A DNA stretch of 42,445 nt from a bacterium (GTDB taxonomy: Bacteria > Bacillota > Bacilli > Lactobacillales > Streptococcaceae), in assembly GCA_905221505.1 (NCBI GenBank), contig CAJNDL010000015.1, positions 1 to 42,445 on the forward strand, read 5' to 3'. Under the pieces are notes generated by a model. That model searched no databases. It saw nothing but the letters and a program-made list of their open reading frames with translations, and was not told the origin of the DNA. Both the position numbers and the translations under genes were made by a program. Shown here in pieces: positions 7,918 to 18,791 of the stretch; within the stretch, counting starts at the first letter, position 1, and each line of letters opens with the position of its first letter.

Positions 7918-8806
7918 AATAAGCATTTTATAATTATAGTCATTTAGTTTTAAAAAAGCGCTCCAAACATTCGAAAATATTTGGAACTTCCCTTAATAAA
8001 TCCGTCACTTTCTTTTCAAGATAGTCCAAGCTTGCTCAATTGGATTCAAATCTGGTGAATAAGGTGGTAGAGGTAAGAGAAAGTGTTTATCTTGAATGTA
8101 AAGTTCATCCAAGATATGCTTAGGATGAAAACTAGCATTGTCCATGACAATGACATGAGGTGTCTTCAAAGCAGGCAAGAGCTACGTTTTGAACCACTCC
8201 ACAAAGAAGTCGCTCGTCATACTTTCCTTGTAAATCATGGGAGCTATAAACTCTCCGTCTACTTATCCTGCAACAATTGAAGTCCGCTCAAAACGTCATC
8301 CGCTAATCTTTTCATAGACTTTATCCCCTCTAGAAGCCTGTGCATAAGGACGATAGAGGTAGCGGCCGATTCCCGTTTCGTCAATATATACGACTGGTCA
8401 ATCTTTAAGGTCATCTAAAATATCAAGAAATTCAGCGACTTTCTCAGGATCTTGTTCCTTAAAGCTAGTCGTCTTTTTTTAAAGTGACATGAATCTGCTT
8501 TAAATCTGCCCATACTGAAGGAACAGCACAACCAAAATGTGCCGCAATTTCCCGTAAAAAAGCGTCTGGATGAGCCTCTACAAAAATTTCAATTCCTCTA
8601 AAGGGATCTTTCACGTTTTGCCGACTCGCTTTTTCCGCTCTAAGTGTCCTTGTTCACGTCTTTCTTTTCCCACGTGAAGAGAGTTCTGACGCCTACATCA
8701 AAAACTTTGGCTGCCTCGACATAGCTGTATCTCTCTTTGATGTAATCTAATGCTCCTTGTTTAAAATCTGTACTATATGCCATAGCTTTATTATAAGATG
8801 CTTATT
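7918..8806 (-). mobile_element. IS630-family element, degenerate copy
   Basis: Imperfect terminal inverted repeats of about 26 bp, AATAAGCAT(T/C)TTATAAT..., lie at 7918-7943 and 8781-8806. Between them, on the minus strand, lies a transposase gene from ATG 8783 to TGA 7940 that is broken by several frameshifts and stops. Recognisable pieces are the N-terminal helix-turn-helix (MAYSTDFKQGALDYIKERYS), the DDE fragments VVYIDETGIG and MDNAS, and LPPYSPDLNPIEQAW near the C terminus. The N terminus differs from that of the copies at 1, 22112 and 42445, so it is a different member of the family. It separates the DUF2829 operon from the suf operon. Confidence 0.88.
7940..8783 (-). pseudogene. IS630-family transposase pseudogene
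   Basis: The gene within the element above. The first frame is open for about 46 residues and then shifts; further shifts and stops follow (for example after ILKRK near 8015). The three catalytic acidic positions can still be found in separate frames, so decay is by small indels and not by a large deletion. It cannot make a functional transposase without several frameshifts. Confidence 0.85.
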
Positions 8807-8945
8807 TTAAACTAAGCAACTATATCATAGCTTGAACTGAATATTTTATATATTGTCTTACTTCGTCCTCACAAAAATATATCAAAAATCAAAAGCGCTT
8901 AGGAAAAACTCCATTTCATGAGAGAATACAATAAATCTTCCCACA

Positions 8946-8993
8946 ATAAAACGCATAATATCAAGTTTTTTGGCTCCTGATATCATGCGTTTT
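8946..8993 (-). terminator. Terminator of the suf operon
   Basis: AAAACGCATGATATCA pairs with TGATATTATGCGTTTT, one mismatch in 16, loop of about 14 bases. It lies about 90 bases after the sufB stop. The rest of the 298-base gap between the IS copy and sufB (8807-9081) is AT-rich and shows no other feature. Confidence 0.8.
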
Positions 8994-9081
8994 CTGTTCT
9001 TAAAATATTTTTTTCTCAGTCTCTTTTTATTATAAGTTCATCTTCAAAGTCCTTGATTTTGAGTAAATTTAAAATCAAATT

Positions 9082-10494
9082 TTACCCAACTGAACCTTCC
9101 ATCTCATAGCTAATCAAGCGGTTCAGCTCAACTGCATATTCCATTGGAAGTTCTTTTGTGAAGGGCTCTACAAATCCCATAACAATCATTTCTGTTGCCT
9201 CAGATTCTGACAATCCACGGCTCATGAGGTAATAGAGTTGTTCCTCTGAAATCTTAGATACCTTAGCTTCATGTTCCAAAGCAACTTGCGAGTTGTGGAT
9301 TTCATTAAATGGAATGGTATCTGACGCTGACAAGTCATCCATGATAATGGTATCACACTCGATGTGAGAAACAGATTTCTTAGAGTTTTTGTTAAAGGTT
9401 ACTTGTCCACGGTAGTCAACCTTTCCTCCGCCTTTAGCGATGGATTTTGAAACAATAGAAGAGCTTGTATGTGGAGCATTGTGAATCATCTTAGCACCAG
9501 TATCCTGGTGTTGTCCAGCGTTGGCAAAGGCGATAGAGAGCATAGTACCACGCGCCCCTTCTCCGTCTAGATAAACAGATGGATATTTCATGGTTGTTTT
9601 GGCACCCAAGTTCCCATCAATCCACTCAACAGTCGCATCCTTTTGAGCCTTAGCACGCTTTGTTACCAAGTTATAAACGTTGTCAGACCAGTTTTGGATG
9701 GTTGTATAACGCATATAAGCTCCATCCAAAGCAAAGATTTCTACAATGGCCGCGTGCAAGCTGTTGCTTGAATATGTTGGTGCTGTACATCCTTCTACAT
9801 AGTGGACACTTGCTCCCTCGTCAACGATAATCAAGGTACGTTCAAACTGACCTGTATTTTCGTTGTTGATACGGAAGTAGGTTTGAAGCGGAATATCTAC
9901 CTTAACACCTTTTGGTACGTAGATAAAGGTTCCACCTGACCATACTGCTGAGTTAAGGGCTGCCAACTTGTTATCTGTCGGCGGTACCAACTTCGCAAAG
10001 TATTGTTTAAACAAGTCTGGGTATTCCTTGAGGGCAGAATCTGTATCTGTAAAGATAATTCCCAATTTTTGGAACTCTTCCTTCATATTGTGGTAAACTA
10101 CTTCTGATTCGTACTGGGCAGAGGCTCCTGCTAAATAAGCACGCTCAGCTTCTGGAATACCGATACGTTCAAAGGTTTCTTTGATTTTTTCAGGAACTTC
10201 ATCCCAAGAACGGGCTGGTTTATCAGATGGTTTTTGGTAGTAAATCAAGTCATCAAAGTCAATCTCTGACAAGTCTGCTCCCCAAGTTTGCATGGGCATT
10301 TTTTTGAAGGTTTCATAAGACTTCAAACGGAATTCTAGCATCCACTCAGGTTCTCCCTTTGCAGCTGATAGTTCACGAATGACATCTTCGTTCAATCCTT
10401 TTCCTGTCGATAGAACAGGCTCTACATCATCATGGAAACCAAATTTATATTCACCAAGATCAATTGGTTTTGGTTCTACTCTTTCTTCAGCCAT
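9082..10494 (-). CDS. sufB: Fe-S cluster scaffold subunit SufB
   Basis: SufB is the scaffold subunit of the SufBC2D complex, on which Fe-S clusters are built in the cytoplasm. The start MAEERVEPK, with GAAAGGAT in front, gives 470 residues, the normal Firmicute length; the open frame extends upstream without another good site. The beta-helix core includes [30 protein letters not shown]-type turns and the C-terminal [20 protein letters not shown]. It is the last gene of the operon sufC-D-S-U-B and ends before a strong terminator. Confidence 0.97.
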   Translation of the reverse strand: MAEERVEPKPIDLGEYKFGFHDDVEPVLSTGKGLNEDVIRELSAAKGEPEWMLEFRLKSYETFKKMPMQTWGADLSEIDFDDLIYYQKPSDKPARSWDEVPEKIKETFERIGIPEAERAYLAGASAQYESEVVYHNMKEEFQKLGIIFTDTDSALKEYPDLFKQYFAKLVPPTDNKLAALNSAVWSGGTFIYVPKGVKVDIPLQTYFRINNENTGQFERTLIIVDEGASVHYVEGCTAPTYSSNSLHAAIVEIFALDGAYMRYTTIQNWSDNVYNLVTKRAKAQKDATVEWIDGNLGAKTTMKYPSVYLDGEGARGTMLSIAFANAGQHQDTGAKMIHNAPHTSSSIVSKSIAKGGGKVDYRGQVTFNKNSKKSVSHIECDTIIMDDLSASDTIPFNEIHNSQVALEHEAKVSKISEEQLYYLMSRGLSESEATEMIVMGFVEPFTKELPMEYAVELNRLISYEMEGSVG

Positions 10495-10551
10495 AATATC
10501 CTTTCTTTCATTCTTCATTTCTACTGATTCATAAGACAAAAGAAACTTGTC

Positions 10552-13478
<2,927 letters not shown>

Positions 13479-13505
13479 TTACTTCTCCTAAAAGATACGA
13501 GGGAA

Positions 13506-14276
13506 TTACAATTCTTCCTTGTAGTCGTAGCCAAGTTCTTCAGCTAGTTTTGCGTATCCTTCACGCTCCAAACGCGCAGCCAATTCTGGACCACCAGAAA
13601 GGACAACACGCCCTTCCATCATCACGTGTACCACGTCTGGTGTGATATAGTTCAAAAGACGTTGGTAGTGAGTGATAATCATAGCACCAAAGCCTTCACC
13701 ACGCATAGCGTTCACACCTTTAGATACAACTTTAAGAGCGTCAATATCAAGACCTGAGTCAATCTCATCCAAAAGGGCGAAAGTTGGTTCCAACATCAAA
13801 AGCTGAAGAATTTCATTACGTTTTTTCTCACCACCAGAGAAACCTTCGTTTAGGTAACGCTCTGCCATTTCTTCTTTCATGTTGAGCAATTCCATCTTCT
13901 CGTCTAATTTAGTAATGAACTCACGAACTGAAATCTTTTCATCGTCTTCTTTACCAGCATTCATGGCTGCACGAAGAAATTCAGCATTAGTAATTCCAGG
14001 AATTTCTGATGGGTATTGCATAGCAAGGAAAAGTCCCATACGCGCACGCTCATCCACTTCCAACTCAAGAATGTTTACGCCATCAAACAAAACTTCACCT
14101 TTGGTAACTTCATAGTTTGGATTTCCCATGATAGCGGCTGAAAGAGTTGATTTACCAGTACCATTTGGTCCCATGATAGCGGCAATTTCTCCTGTTTTAA
14201 GGGTCAGGTTAACCCCTTTTAAAATTTCTTTTCCTTCAATCTCAACGTGAAGATCTTTGATCTCTAATACTGACAT
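13506..14276 (-). CDS. sufC: Fe-S assembly ATPase SufC
   Basis: SufC is the ABC-type ATPase that drives conformational change of the SufBD scaffold. I chose the start MSVLEIKDLHVE, with AAAGGAA just upstream, giving the usual 256 residues; the open frame extends through the promoter to 14384. Walker A GPNGTGKST is at 36-44; the ABC signature appears as FSGGEKKRNE and Walker B as FALLDEIDSGLD, followed by the H-loop His in IITHYQRLL. It is the first gene of the suf operon. Confidence 0.97.
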   Translation of the reverse strand: MSVLEIKDLHVEIEGKEILKGVNLTLKTGEIAAIMGPNGTGKSTLSAAIMGNPNYEVTKGEVLFDGVNILELEVDERARMGLFLAMQYPSEIPGITNAEFLRAAMNAGKEDDEKISVREFITKLDEKMELLNMKEEMAERYLNEGFSGGEKKRNEILQLLMLEPTFALLDEIDSGLDIDALKVVSKGVNAMRGEGFGAMIITHYQRLLNYITPDVVHVMMEGRVVLSGGPELAARLEREGYAKLAEELGYDYKEEL

Positions 14277-14374
14277 GATAGTTCCTTTCTTTTTCAAGGC
14301 CTTTACAGTACTTACTAGAAACATACTCGTTTTCCCTAGAAAATACGGTAATAGGTCAATAAATATACTTTTAT

Positions 14375-14406
14375 AGTATAACAAAAAAAAGCCTAAAAGG
14401 CTTTGA
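14375..14406 (-). promoter_or_regulatory. dnaX-operon terminator overlapping the suf promoter
   Basis: On the minus strand AAAGCC-TTTTA-GGCTTT (14390-14406) is followed by eight T residues and ends the upstream operon. The last T residues run straight into an extended -10, TGTTATACT (14383-14375), so the suf promoter starts where the terminator ends. The suf leader is about 95 bases long. Confidence 0.65.
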
Positions 14407-14426
14407 TTTTGTCTAGAAGCTGAGGA

Positions 14427-14621
14427 CTAGTCTTTCCCTTTTAAATGCTGGTCAATGACATCTACTATTTTGCCCATCAAGTAACTCACTCGAAAATTTC
14501 TAAAGAGTAAAATGGCCCAAAAGGCTGCCATAATATAGCGACCAGTCATCCAAGCTTCATTGAAAAAATAGGTCTCAGCAGCTGTAAACAGTGCGATGAT
14601 AATAAATTGTTGTCTATTCAT
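14427..14621 (-). CDS. DUF3272 small membrane protein
   Basis: A 64-residue protein with two predicted membrane helices (about residues 6-22 and 29-45) and a charged tail. It looks like the streptococcal DUF3272 family that sits between dnaX and sufC in pneumococci, from memory. It lies 27 bases downstream of dnaX and before a terminator, so it is probably the last gene of the fRMsr-dnaX transcript. No function is known to me. Confidence 0.7.
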   Translation of the reverse strand: MNRQQFIIIALFTAAETYFFNEAWMTGRYIMAAFWAILLFRNFRVSYLMGKIVDVIDQHLKGKD

Positions 14622-14648
14622 AAACTTATTGTATCATGAAATCTTTCT

Positions 14649-16304
14649 TTAGTCTTCCTCTACCTTCATTTTATCAGCCAAAAATTCAAATCCTTCCGGA
14701 ATCAGGCTTTCTTCTGCTTCTTTTTCAACTTGAGATGATTTGGCTTTGGCTGAAAAGGCTGCGCGAACTTCTTTCCATTCCTTCATGGAAATAGCTAAAA
14801 TCTCGGGTGAAAAACCTGCTGCCTGACTGAGGATATTGCCAAACATGGTATTGAGATTGTCTCGTTTCATGGTTTGACCGGCATTGAAGTTAGACTCAAA
14901 AGCAAGAATGGCATGGTGTTCATTGGCCGCAACTGGTTGAGAACCAACCAGTAAAGCCTTGTCCGGCCCACCTAGACTTTCAATTACCTCTCCCCAGGCA
15001 TTCTGTAAGCGAATCAGATTTTGACGTGCTAAATCAGGATTTTCGACGGCCTCTTGTAAAATAGACTGCACTTTATTGCGATCCACACGATAGACTGTTT
15101 TGCCCGTAGCTGGTCGACTAGGAGCTGGACTTGTTGGCTTGGGTATAGTTCCTACATTTGCGAGTTCTTGTTTAAGACGGGCAATTTCCTGTCTCAGTGC
15201 AGAAATTTCATGTTCAACCGCCCCTGAAAGAGCCGGTTCCGGCTTAATTTCCGCCAAACGAATAGTCATCATCTCAGCATAAATCTTAGGCTGCAAACTA
15301 GACTTAATATCTGCTAAACTGACTGTCGCTAAGCGAATCATTTCAAACAGATTTTCTTGAGGAAGTCCCAAATTTTCCACAAAGACTGGGCTATGATGAG
15401 TATTTTCCCCACCTGTTTGAACAATTAACAAGTCTCTTAAATAGTGCAAAAGGTCGGTCACAAAACGAGTCATGCTCTTACCATTGTCAAAAAGAAGATT
15501 CAAGCAAGACAAAGCCTTGGGAACATCCTGTTGAGACAAGGCAGCAACATAATCATCCAAGGCTGATAGACTAATGGTGCCTGTAATTTCTTCAGAGATG
15601 GCAGTCGTCAATTCATTTCCCTGTGTCAAACTCAAGGCTTGATCCAAAATAGACAAGGCGTCCCGCATTCCCCCTTCAGCTCGTCTGGCAATGATTTCCA
15701 CAGCCTCTGGTTCAGAACTGATATTTTCCTTTTCTAAGATATAGTGGATATGTTCCTTAATATCCTGTGTCTTAATTGATTTAAACTCAAAACGTTGGAC
15801 ACGGGATAGAATAGTGGCAGGTATCTTGTGCAATTCAGTAGTAGCTAAAATAAAGACCACATTCTGTGTCGGCTCTTCCAGCGTCTTGAGAAGAGCATTA
15901 AAAGCCCCTGTAGACAGCATATGAACCTCGTCTATGATATAAACCTTATAACGGGCAAGACTAGGTGCGTAGGTAGATTTATCACGAATTTCACGAATTT
16001 CATCAACCCCATTATTAGAAGCCGCATCCATTTCAATGACATCTTCTAAACTACCATCCGTCACTGCTTGACAAATATAACAGTTATTACATGGTTCACC
16101 CCCCACTTGATTGGGACAGTTCATAGCCTTTGCAAAGATCTTAGCCACACTGGTTTTTCCCGTTCCACGAGGACCAGAAAAAAGATAAGCGTGACTTATT
16201 TTCTCTTGCTCCACCGCTTGTTTAAGAGTCTTAGCCACAACTTCTTGACCAACCAACTGAGAGAAGTTTTGACTTCTATATTTTCGATAAAGTGCTTGAT
16301 ACAT
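14649..16304 (-). CDS. dnaX: DNA polymerase III gamma/tau subunit
   Basis: DnaX is the clamp-loader motor and tau organiser of the replicative polymerase. Starting at [14 protein letters not shown] gives 551 residues; this ATG overlaps the upstream stop as TAATG and has GGGGAG in front, so it is coupled to the fRMsr gene. Walker A GPRGTGKT is at 44-51, the zinc-binding Cys residues are at 63, 72, 75 and 78, and Walker B IIDEVHML follows. The sensor 2 region and a Pro-rich linker (TSPAPSRPATG) precede the C-terminal tau domain. I see no obvious slippery run in the Walker region that would make a separate gamma form. Confidence 0.96.
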   Translation of the reverse strand: MYQALYRKYRSQNFSQLVGQEVVAKTLKQAVEQEKISHAYLFSGPRGTGKTSVAKIFAKAMNCPNQVGGEPCNNCYICQAVTDGSLEDVIEMDAASNNGVDEIREIRDKSTYAPSLARYKVYIIDEVHMLSTGAFNALLKTLEEPTQNVVFILATTELHKIPATILSRVQRFEFKSIKTQDIKEHIHYILEKENISSEPEAVEIIARRAEGGMRDALSILDQALSLTQGNELTTAISEEITGTISLSALDDYVAALSQQDVPKALSCLNLLFDNGKSMTRFVTDLLHYLRDLLIVQTGGENTHHSPVFVENLGLPQENLFEMIRLATVSLADIKSSLQPKIYAEMMTIRLAEIKPEPALSGAVEHEISALRQEIARLKQELANVGTIPKPTSPAPSRPATGKTVYRVDRNKVQSILQEAVENPDLARQNLIRLQNAWGEVIESLGGPDKALLVGSQPVAANEHHAILAFESNFNAGQTMKRDNLNTMFGNILSQAAGFSPEILAISMKEWKEVRAAFSAKAKSSQVEKEAEESLIPEGFEFLADKMKVEED

Positions 16305-16801
16305 TAGGCTTTCTCCCCAAACATTGTAAAGTCCCATTCTGTCTTTTCAAGCAAAATAGCGACAAATTGTTCCAAATAATCTCGATCCATAGCATCATAA
16401 TCATCAATCTCTGAAGAATCAAGATCCAGAACTCCAAGTAATTGATCATTCTTTACCATCGGCACAACAATTTCACTTTTAGCTCGACTATCACAAGAAA
16501 TATAGTTGGGATAAGTTGTTACATCTCCAACTAGAACAGTTTCCTGAAAGTGGGCTGCCTCACCACAAACACCTTTGCCTAGTGAGATACGGATGCAGGA
16601 AACACCTCCTTGGAAGGGACCTAAAACCAATTCCTTTCCATCAAACAAATAAAAGCCTGCAAATACGGTATTAGGAAAGCGTGATTTTAGAAGAGCACTG
16701 GCATTGGAAAGATTAGCCAAAACATTGGTTTCGCCTTCCAATAAAAAAGAGAGTTCTTCATTTAACAATTGATAACGTGATTGTTTTTCTGATTCTAACA
16801 T
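16304..16801 (-). CDS. GAF-domain free methionine-R-sulfoxide reductase
   Basis: This single GAF-domain protein of 165 residues matches fRMsr enzymes, which reduce free Met-(R)-sulfoxide. Three Cys residues stand at 69 (GGVSCIRI), 79 (GKGVCGEA) and 103 ([15 protein letters not shown]), the arrangement of the catalytic and resolving Cys of the family. The C-terminal LLGVLDLDS is also typical. Its stop overlaps the dnaX start. The promoter places the transcription start at or next to the A of its ATG, with no Shine-Dalgarno, so the message looks leaderless. Confidence 0.88.
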   Translation of the reverse strand: MLESEKQSRYQLLNEELSFLLEGETNVLANLSNASALLKSRFPNTVFAGFYLFDGKELVLGPFQGGVSCIRISLGKGVCGEAAHFQETVLVGDVTTYPNYISCDSRAKSEIVVPMVKNDQLLGVLDLDSSEIDDYDAMDRDYLEQFVAILLEKTEWDFTMFGEKA

Positions 16802-16807
16802 AGAACT

Positions 16808-16816
16808 ATTATATCA
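16808..16816 (-). promoter_or_regulatory. Promoter of the fRMsr-dnaX operon
   Basis: An extended -10, TGATATAAT (16816-16808), ends six bases before the ATG at 16801. A start site seven bases after the -10 falls on that ATG. Confidence 0.65.
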
Positions 16817-16837
16817 AAAAAGGCTTACAGACAAAAG

Positions 16838-16870
16838 AAAAATCCCTTGTTTAGAAAACAAAGGATTTTG
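16838..16870 (-). terminator. Terminator of rpsA
   Basis: On the minus strand AAAATCCTTTGTTT pairs with AAACAAGGGATTTTT (one mismatch) around a three-base loop, 17 bases after the rpsA stop, with a T-run. Confidence 0.85.
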
Positions 16871-16886
16871 TAAATTTTCAATTTGA

Positions 16887-18089
16887 TTAAAGTTCGATAT
16901 CACCGAACAAGTCAGCCATTGAGAATCCTGTTTGTGTTTCTGGAAGTTCGAAATCACGTTTTTCTTGACGTTTTGGACGACGTGGACGAGCAACACGTTT
17001 TTCTTCTTTTTGTCCTTCTTCTTGAGCCGGACGCTCTTCAAGAGCTTTGATAGAAAGTGATACGCGCTCTGCATCTGCGTTAACTTCAAGAACTTTAACT
17101 TGAACTTCTTGACCAACTTTAAGAGCTTCTTTTGGATTTTCAATACGTTTGTGTGAAATTTGTGATACGTGAACAAGTCCATCGATACCTGGCAACACTT
17201 CAACAAATGCACCGAAGTCAGTCAAACGTTTAACTGTTCCTTCTACTACATCACCTTTAGCCAATTTTTGCTCAACGCCATCCCATGGTCCAGGTGTTGT
17301 TGCTTTAAGTGAAAGTGATACACGTCCTTCTTCTTCATTAAGATCAAGGATTTTCACTTCAATTTCTTCACCAACAGTTACAACTGATTTTGGTGATACG
17401 TTACGTTCATGTGACAATTCAGTCAAGTGAACCAATCCATCAACACCACCAAGGTCGATGAAAGCACCGAAGCTTGTGATACGTGCAACTTTACCAGTTA
17501 CTACATCACCAACAGCCAATTTACCGAATACTTCAGCACGAGCTGCTGCTGTAGCTGCTTCAACAACTTCACGACGTGAAAGGATGAAGCGGTTTTCTTT
17601 AGCGTCAACTTCTTTGATTTTAGCATCAAATTCTTGACCTACAAAACGCTCAGTGTTACGTACGAAACGAGTATCCAACATTGAAGCTGGGATGAATCCA
17701 CGAACACCTTCAAATTCTACTGAAAGTCCACCTTTAACGGCACGAGTTCCTTTAACAGTAACAACTTCTTCTTCGCGACCAACAAGTTTGTCCCATGCTT
17801 TGCGAGCTTCAAGGCGTTTTTTAGATACAAGGTATGTAACTGTATCAGTATCTTTACCAACTACTTGACGAAGTACAAGAACATCCAATACTTCTCCTAC
17901 TTTAACAAAGTCATTGATATCTGCATCGCGATCGTTTGTCAATTCGCGAAGAGTCAAGACACCTTCAACACCAGTTCCAGAGATTGCAACGTTAGCTTGA
18001 GTCGCATCAACTGTCAATACTTCAGCACTAACAACATCACCAGTCTCAACTTGGCTAACGCTATTTAGCAAATCTTCAAATTCGTTCAT
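16887..18089 (-). CDS. rpsA: 30S ribosomal protein S1
   Basis: A 400-residue S1 protein with four S1 OB-fold repeats (about residues 14-85, 105-170, 190-260 and 275-345), the shorter Firmicute form compared with the six repeats of E. coli. The third and fourth repeats show the strong G-x-V-x-x-x-x-x-F-G-A-F pattern (VTGKVARITSFGAFIDLGG and VEGTVKRLTDFGAFVEV). It binds mRNA at the ribosome during initiation. The tail is basic and ends in MADLFGDIEL. GGAGGA precedes the ATG. Confidence 0.95.
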   Translation of the reverse strand: MNEFEDLLNSVSQVETGDVVSAEVLTVDATQANVAISGTGVEGVLTLRELTNDRDADINDFVKVGEVLDVLVLRQVVGKDTDTVTYLVSKKRLEARKAWDKLVGREEEVVTVKGTRAVKGGLSVEFEGVRGFIPASMLDTRFVRNTERFVGQEFDAKIKEVDAKENRFILSRREVVEAATAAARAEVFGKLAVGDVVTGKVARITSFGAFIDLGGVDGLVHLTELSHERNVSPKSVVTVGEEIEVKILDLNEEEGRVSLSLKATTPGPWDGVEQKLAKGDVVEGTVKRLTDFGAFVEVLPGIDGLVHVSQISHKRIENPKEALKVGQEVQVKVLEVNADAERVSLSIKALEERPAQEEGQKEEKRVARPRRPKRQEKRDFELPETQTGFSMADLFGDIEL

Positions 18090-18108
18090 CTAAAAAATCC
18101 TCCAACAA

Positions 18109-18198
18109 TCAAGTTTTTTCTTAAACTTGACATACTTATAATTTTTTTCCTAAGCACCCGCAAGGACATGTTCATATCGTTCACGTCTTTCAATTATA
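18109..18198 (-). promoter_or_regulatory. rpsA promoter and leader hairpin
   Basis: A -10-like TATAAT lies at 18198-18193 on the minus strand without a clear -35. The leader contains an 8-bp perfect stem, TCAAGTTT with AAACTTGA (18130-18109), six bases before the Shine-Dalgarno. It lacks a T-run; it could affect ribosome access, and S1 genes are often autoregulated. Confidence 0.45.
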
Positions 18199-18251
18199 AA
18201 AATAAAATACCCTAAGATATTTTGCTTTTTATCTTGATCATTACCTAAGAA

Positions 18252-18323
18252 CTGGGGTAGCTGGATTCGAACCAACGCATGAGGGAGTCAAAGTCCCTTG
18301 CCTTACCGCTTGGCTATACCCCA
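18252..18323 (-). tRNA. tRNA-Gln (TTG)
   Basis: A 72-base cloverleaf with acceptor stem TGGGGTA/TACCCCA and discriminator G. The anticodon stem-loop GGGACTTTGACTCCC gives anticodon TTG, and the T-loop TTCGAATC is normal. CCA is not encoded. It follows tRNA-Tyr by nine bases on the same transcript. Confidence 0.97.
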
Positions 18324-18332
18324 TTGATAAAA

Positions 18333-18413
18333 TGGAGAGAGAGGGATTCGAACCCCCGAACCCGAAGGAGCGGATTTACAGTCCGCCGCGTTTAGCCTCT
18401 TCGCTATCTCTCC
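18333..18413 (-). tRNA. tRNA-Tyr (GTA)
   Basis: An 81-base cloverleaf with acceptor GGAGAGA/TCTCTCC, discriminator A, anticodon stem-loop GGACTGTAAATCC (anticodon GTA) and a long variable arm (CTCCTTCGGG region), as expected for a class II tRNA-Tyr. CCA is not encoded. Confidence 0.97.
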
Positions 18414-18430
18414 TACAATCAACTTTAACT

Positions 18431-18459
18431 ATTATATCATGAAAATTTCAAAAAAACAA
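18431..18459 (-). promoter_or_regulatory. Promoter of the tRNA-Tyr/tRNA-Gln pair
   Basis: Minus-strand TTGTTT (18459-18454), 17-base spacer, TATAAT (18436-18431) with an extended TGA in front. It lies 18 bases before the tRNA-Tyr gene. Confidence 0.75.
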
Positions 18460-18462
18460 GAC

Positions 18463-18693
18463 TTATTTTGCTAAATTATAATTTTCAATCAAAATTTCCA
18501 CAGCTTTTTCCAATTTTTTATAAAAACTATCGACATTCCCATTCTTTATGATGGCAAATTGTCCGTCTAATTCGGCAATTTCTCCGATAACTTTTTTGCC
18601 AATGGTCAATACATAACCTTCAAAGCTATCTTTTCCTACACTAACTTTGGCATCTGCCACTTGAATTTCGATTTTCTTATCTTTCTTACTCAT
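18463..18693 (-). CDS. DUF2969 protein
   Basis: A 76-residue basic protein, MSKKDKKIEIQVADAKVSVG at the start, with a predicted alternating beta-strand core and a C-terminal helix (FYKKLEKAVEILIENYN). It matches the lactic-acid-bacterial DUF2969 family as I recall it. The start has AGAGAGG in front. It has its own promoter and sits just before the tRNA pair. No function can be inferred. Confidence 0.75.
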   Translation of the reverse strand: MSKKDKKIEIQVADAKVSVGKDSFEGYVLTIGKKVIGEIAELDGQFAIIKNGNVDSFYKKLEKAVEILIENYNLAK

Positions 18694-18717
18694 TTCATAC
18701 CTCTCTTCACTTTTTCT

Positions 18718-18746
18718 ATTTTACAAGAAAATCCTAAAACTAGCAA
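18718..18746 (-). promoter_or_regulatory. Promoter of the DUF2969 gene
   Basis: Minus-strand TTGCTA (18746-18741), 17-base spacer, TAAAAT (18723-18718), about 25 bases before the start codon. Confidence 0.65.
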
Positions 18747-18748
18747 GA

Positions 18749-18787
18749 AAAAACTCTATATCATTCCAAGTCTGATATAGAGTTTTC
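18749..18787 (-). terminator. Terminator of the ilvE-oppA unit
   Basis: AAAACTCTATATCA pairs perfectly with TGATATAGAGTTTT around a loop of about 10 bases. It starts five bases after the stop of the lipoprotein gene and has T-runs on both sides. Confidence 0.9.
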
Positions 18788-18791
18788 TGCT

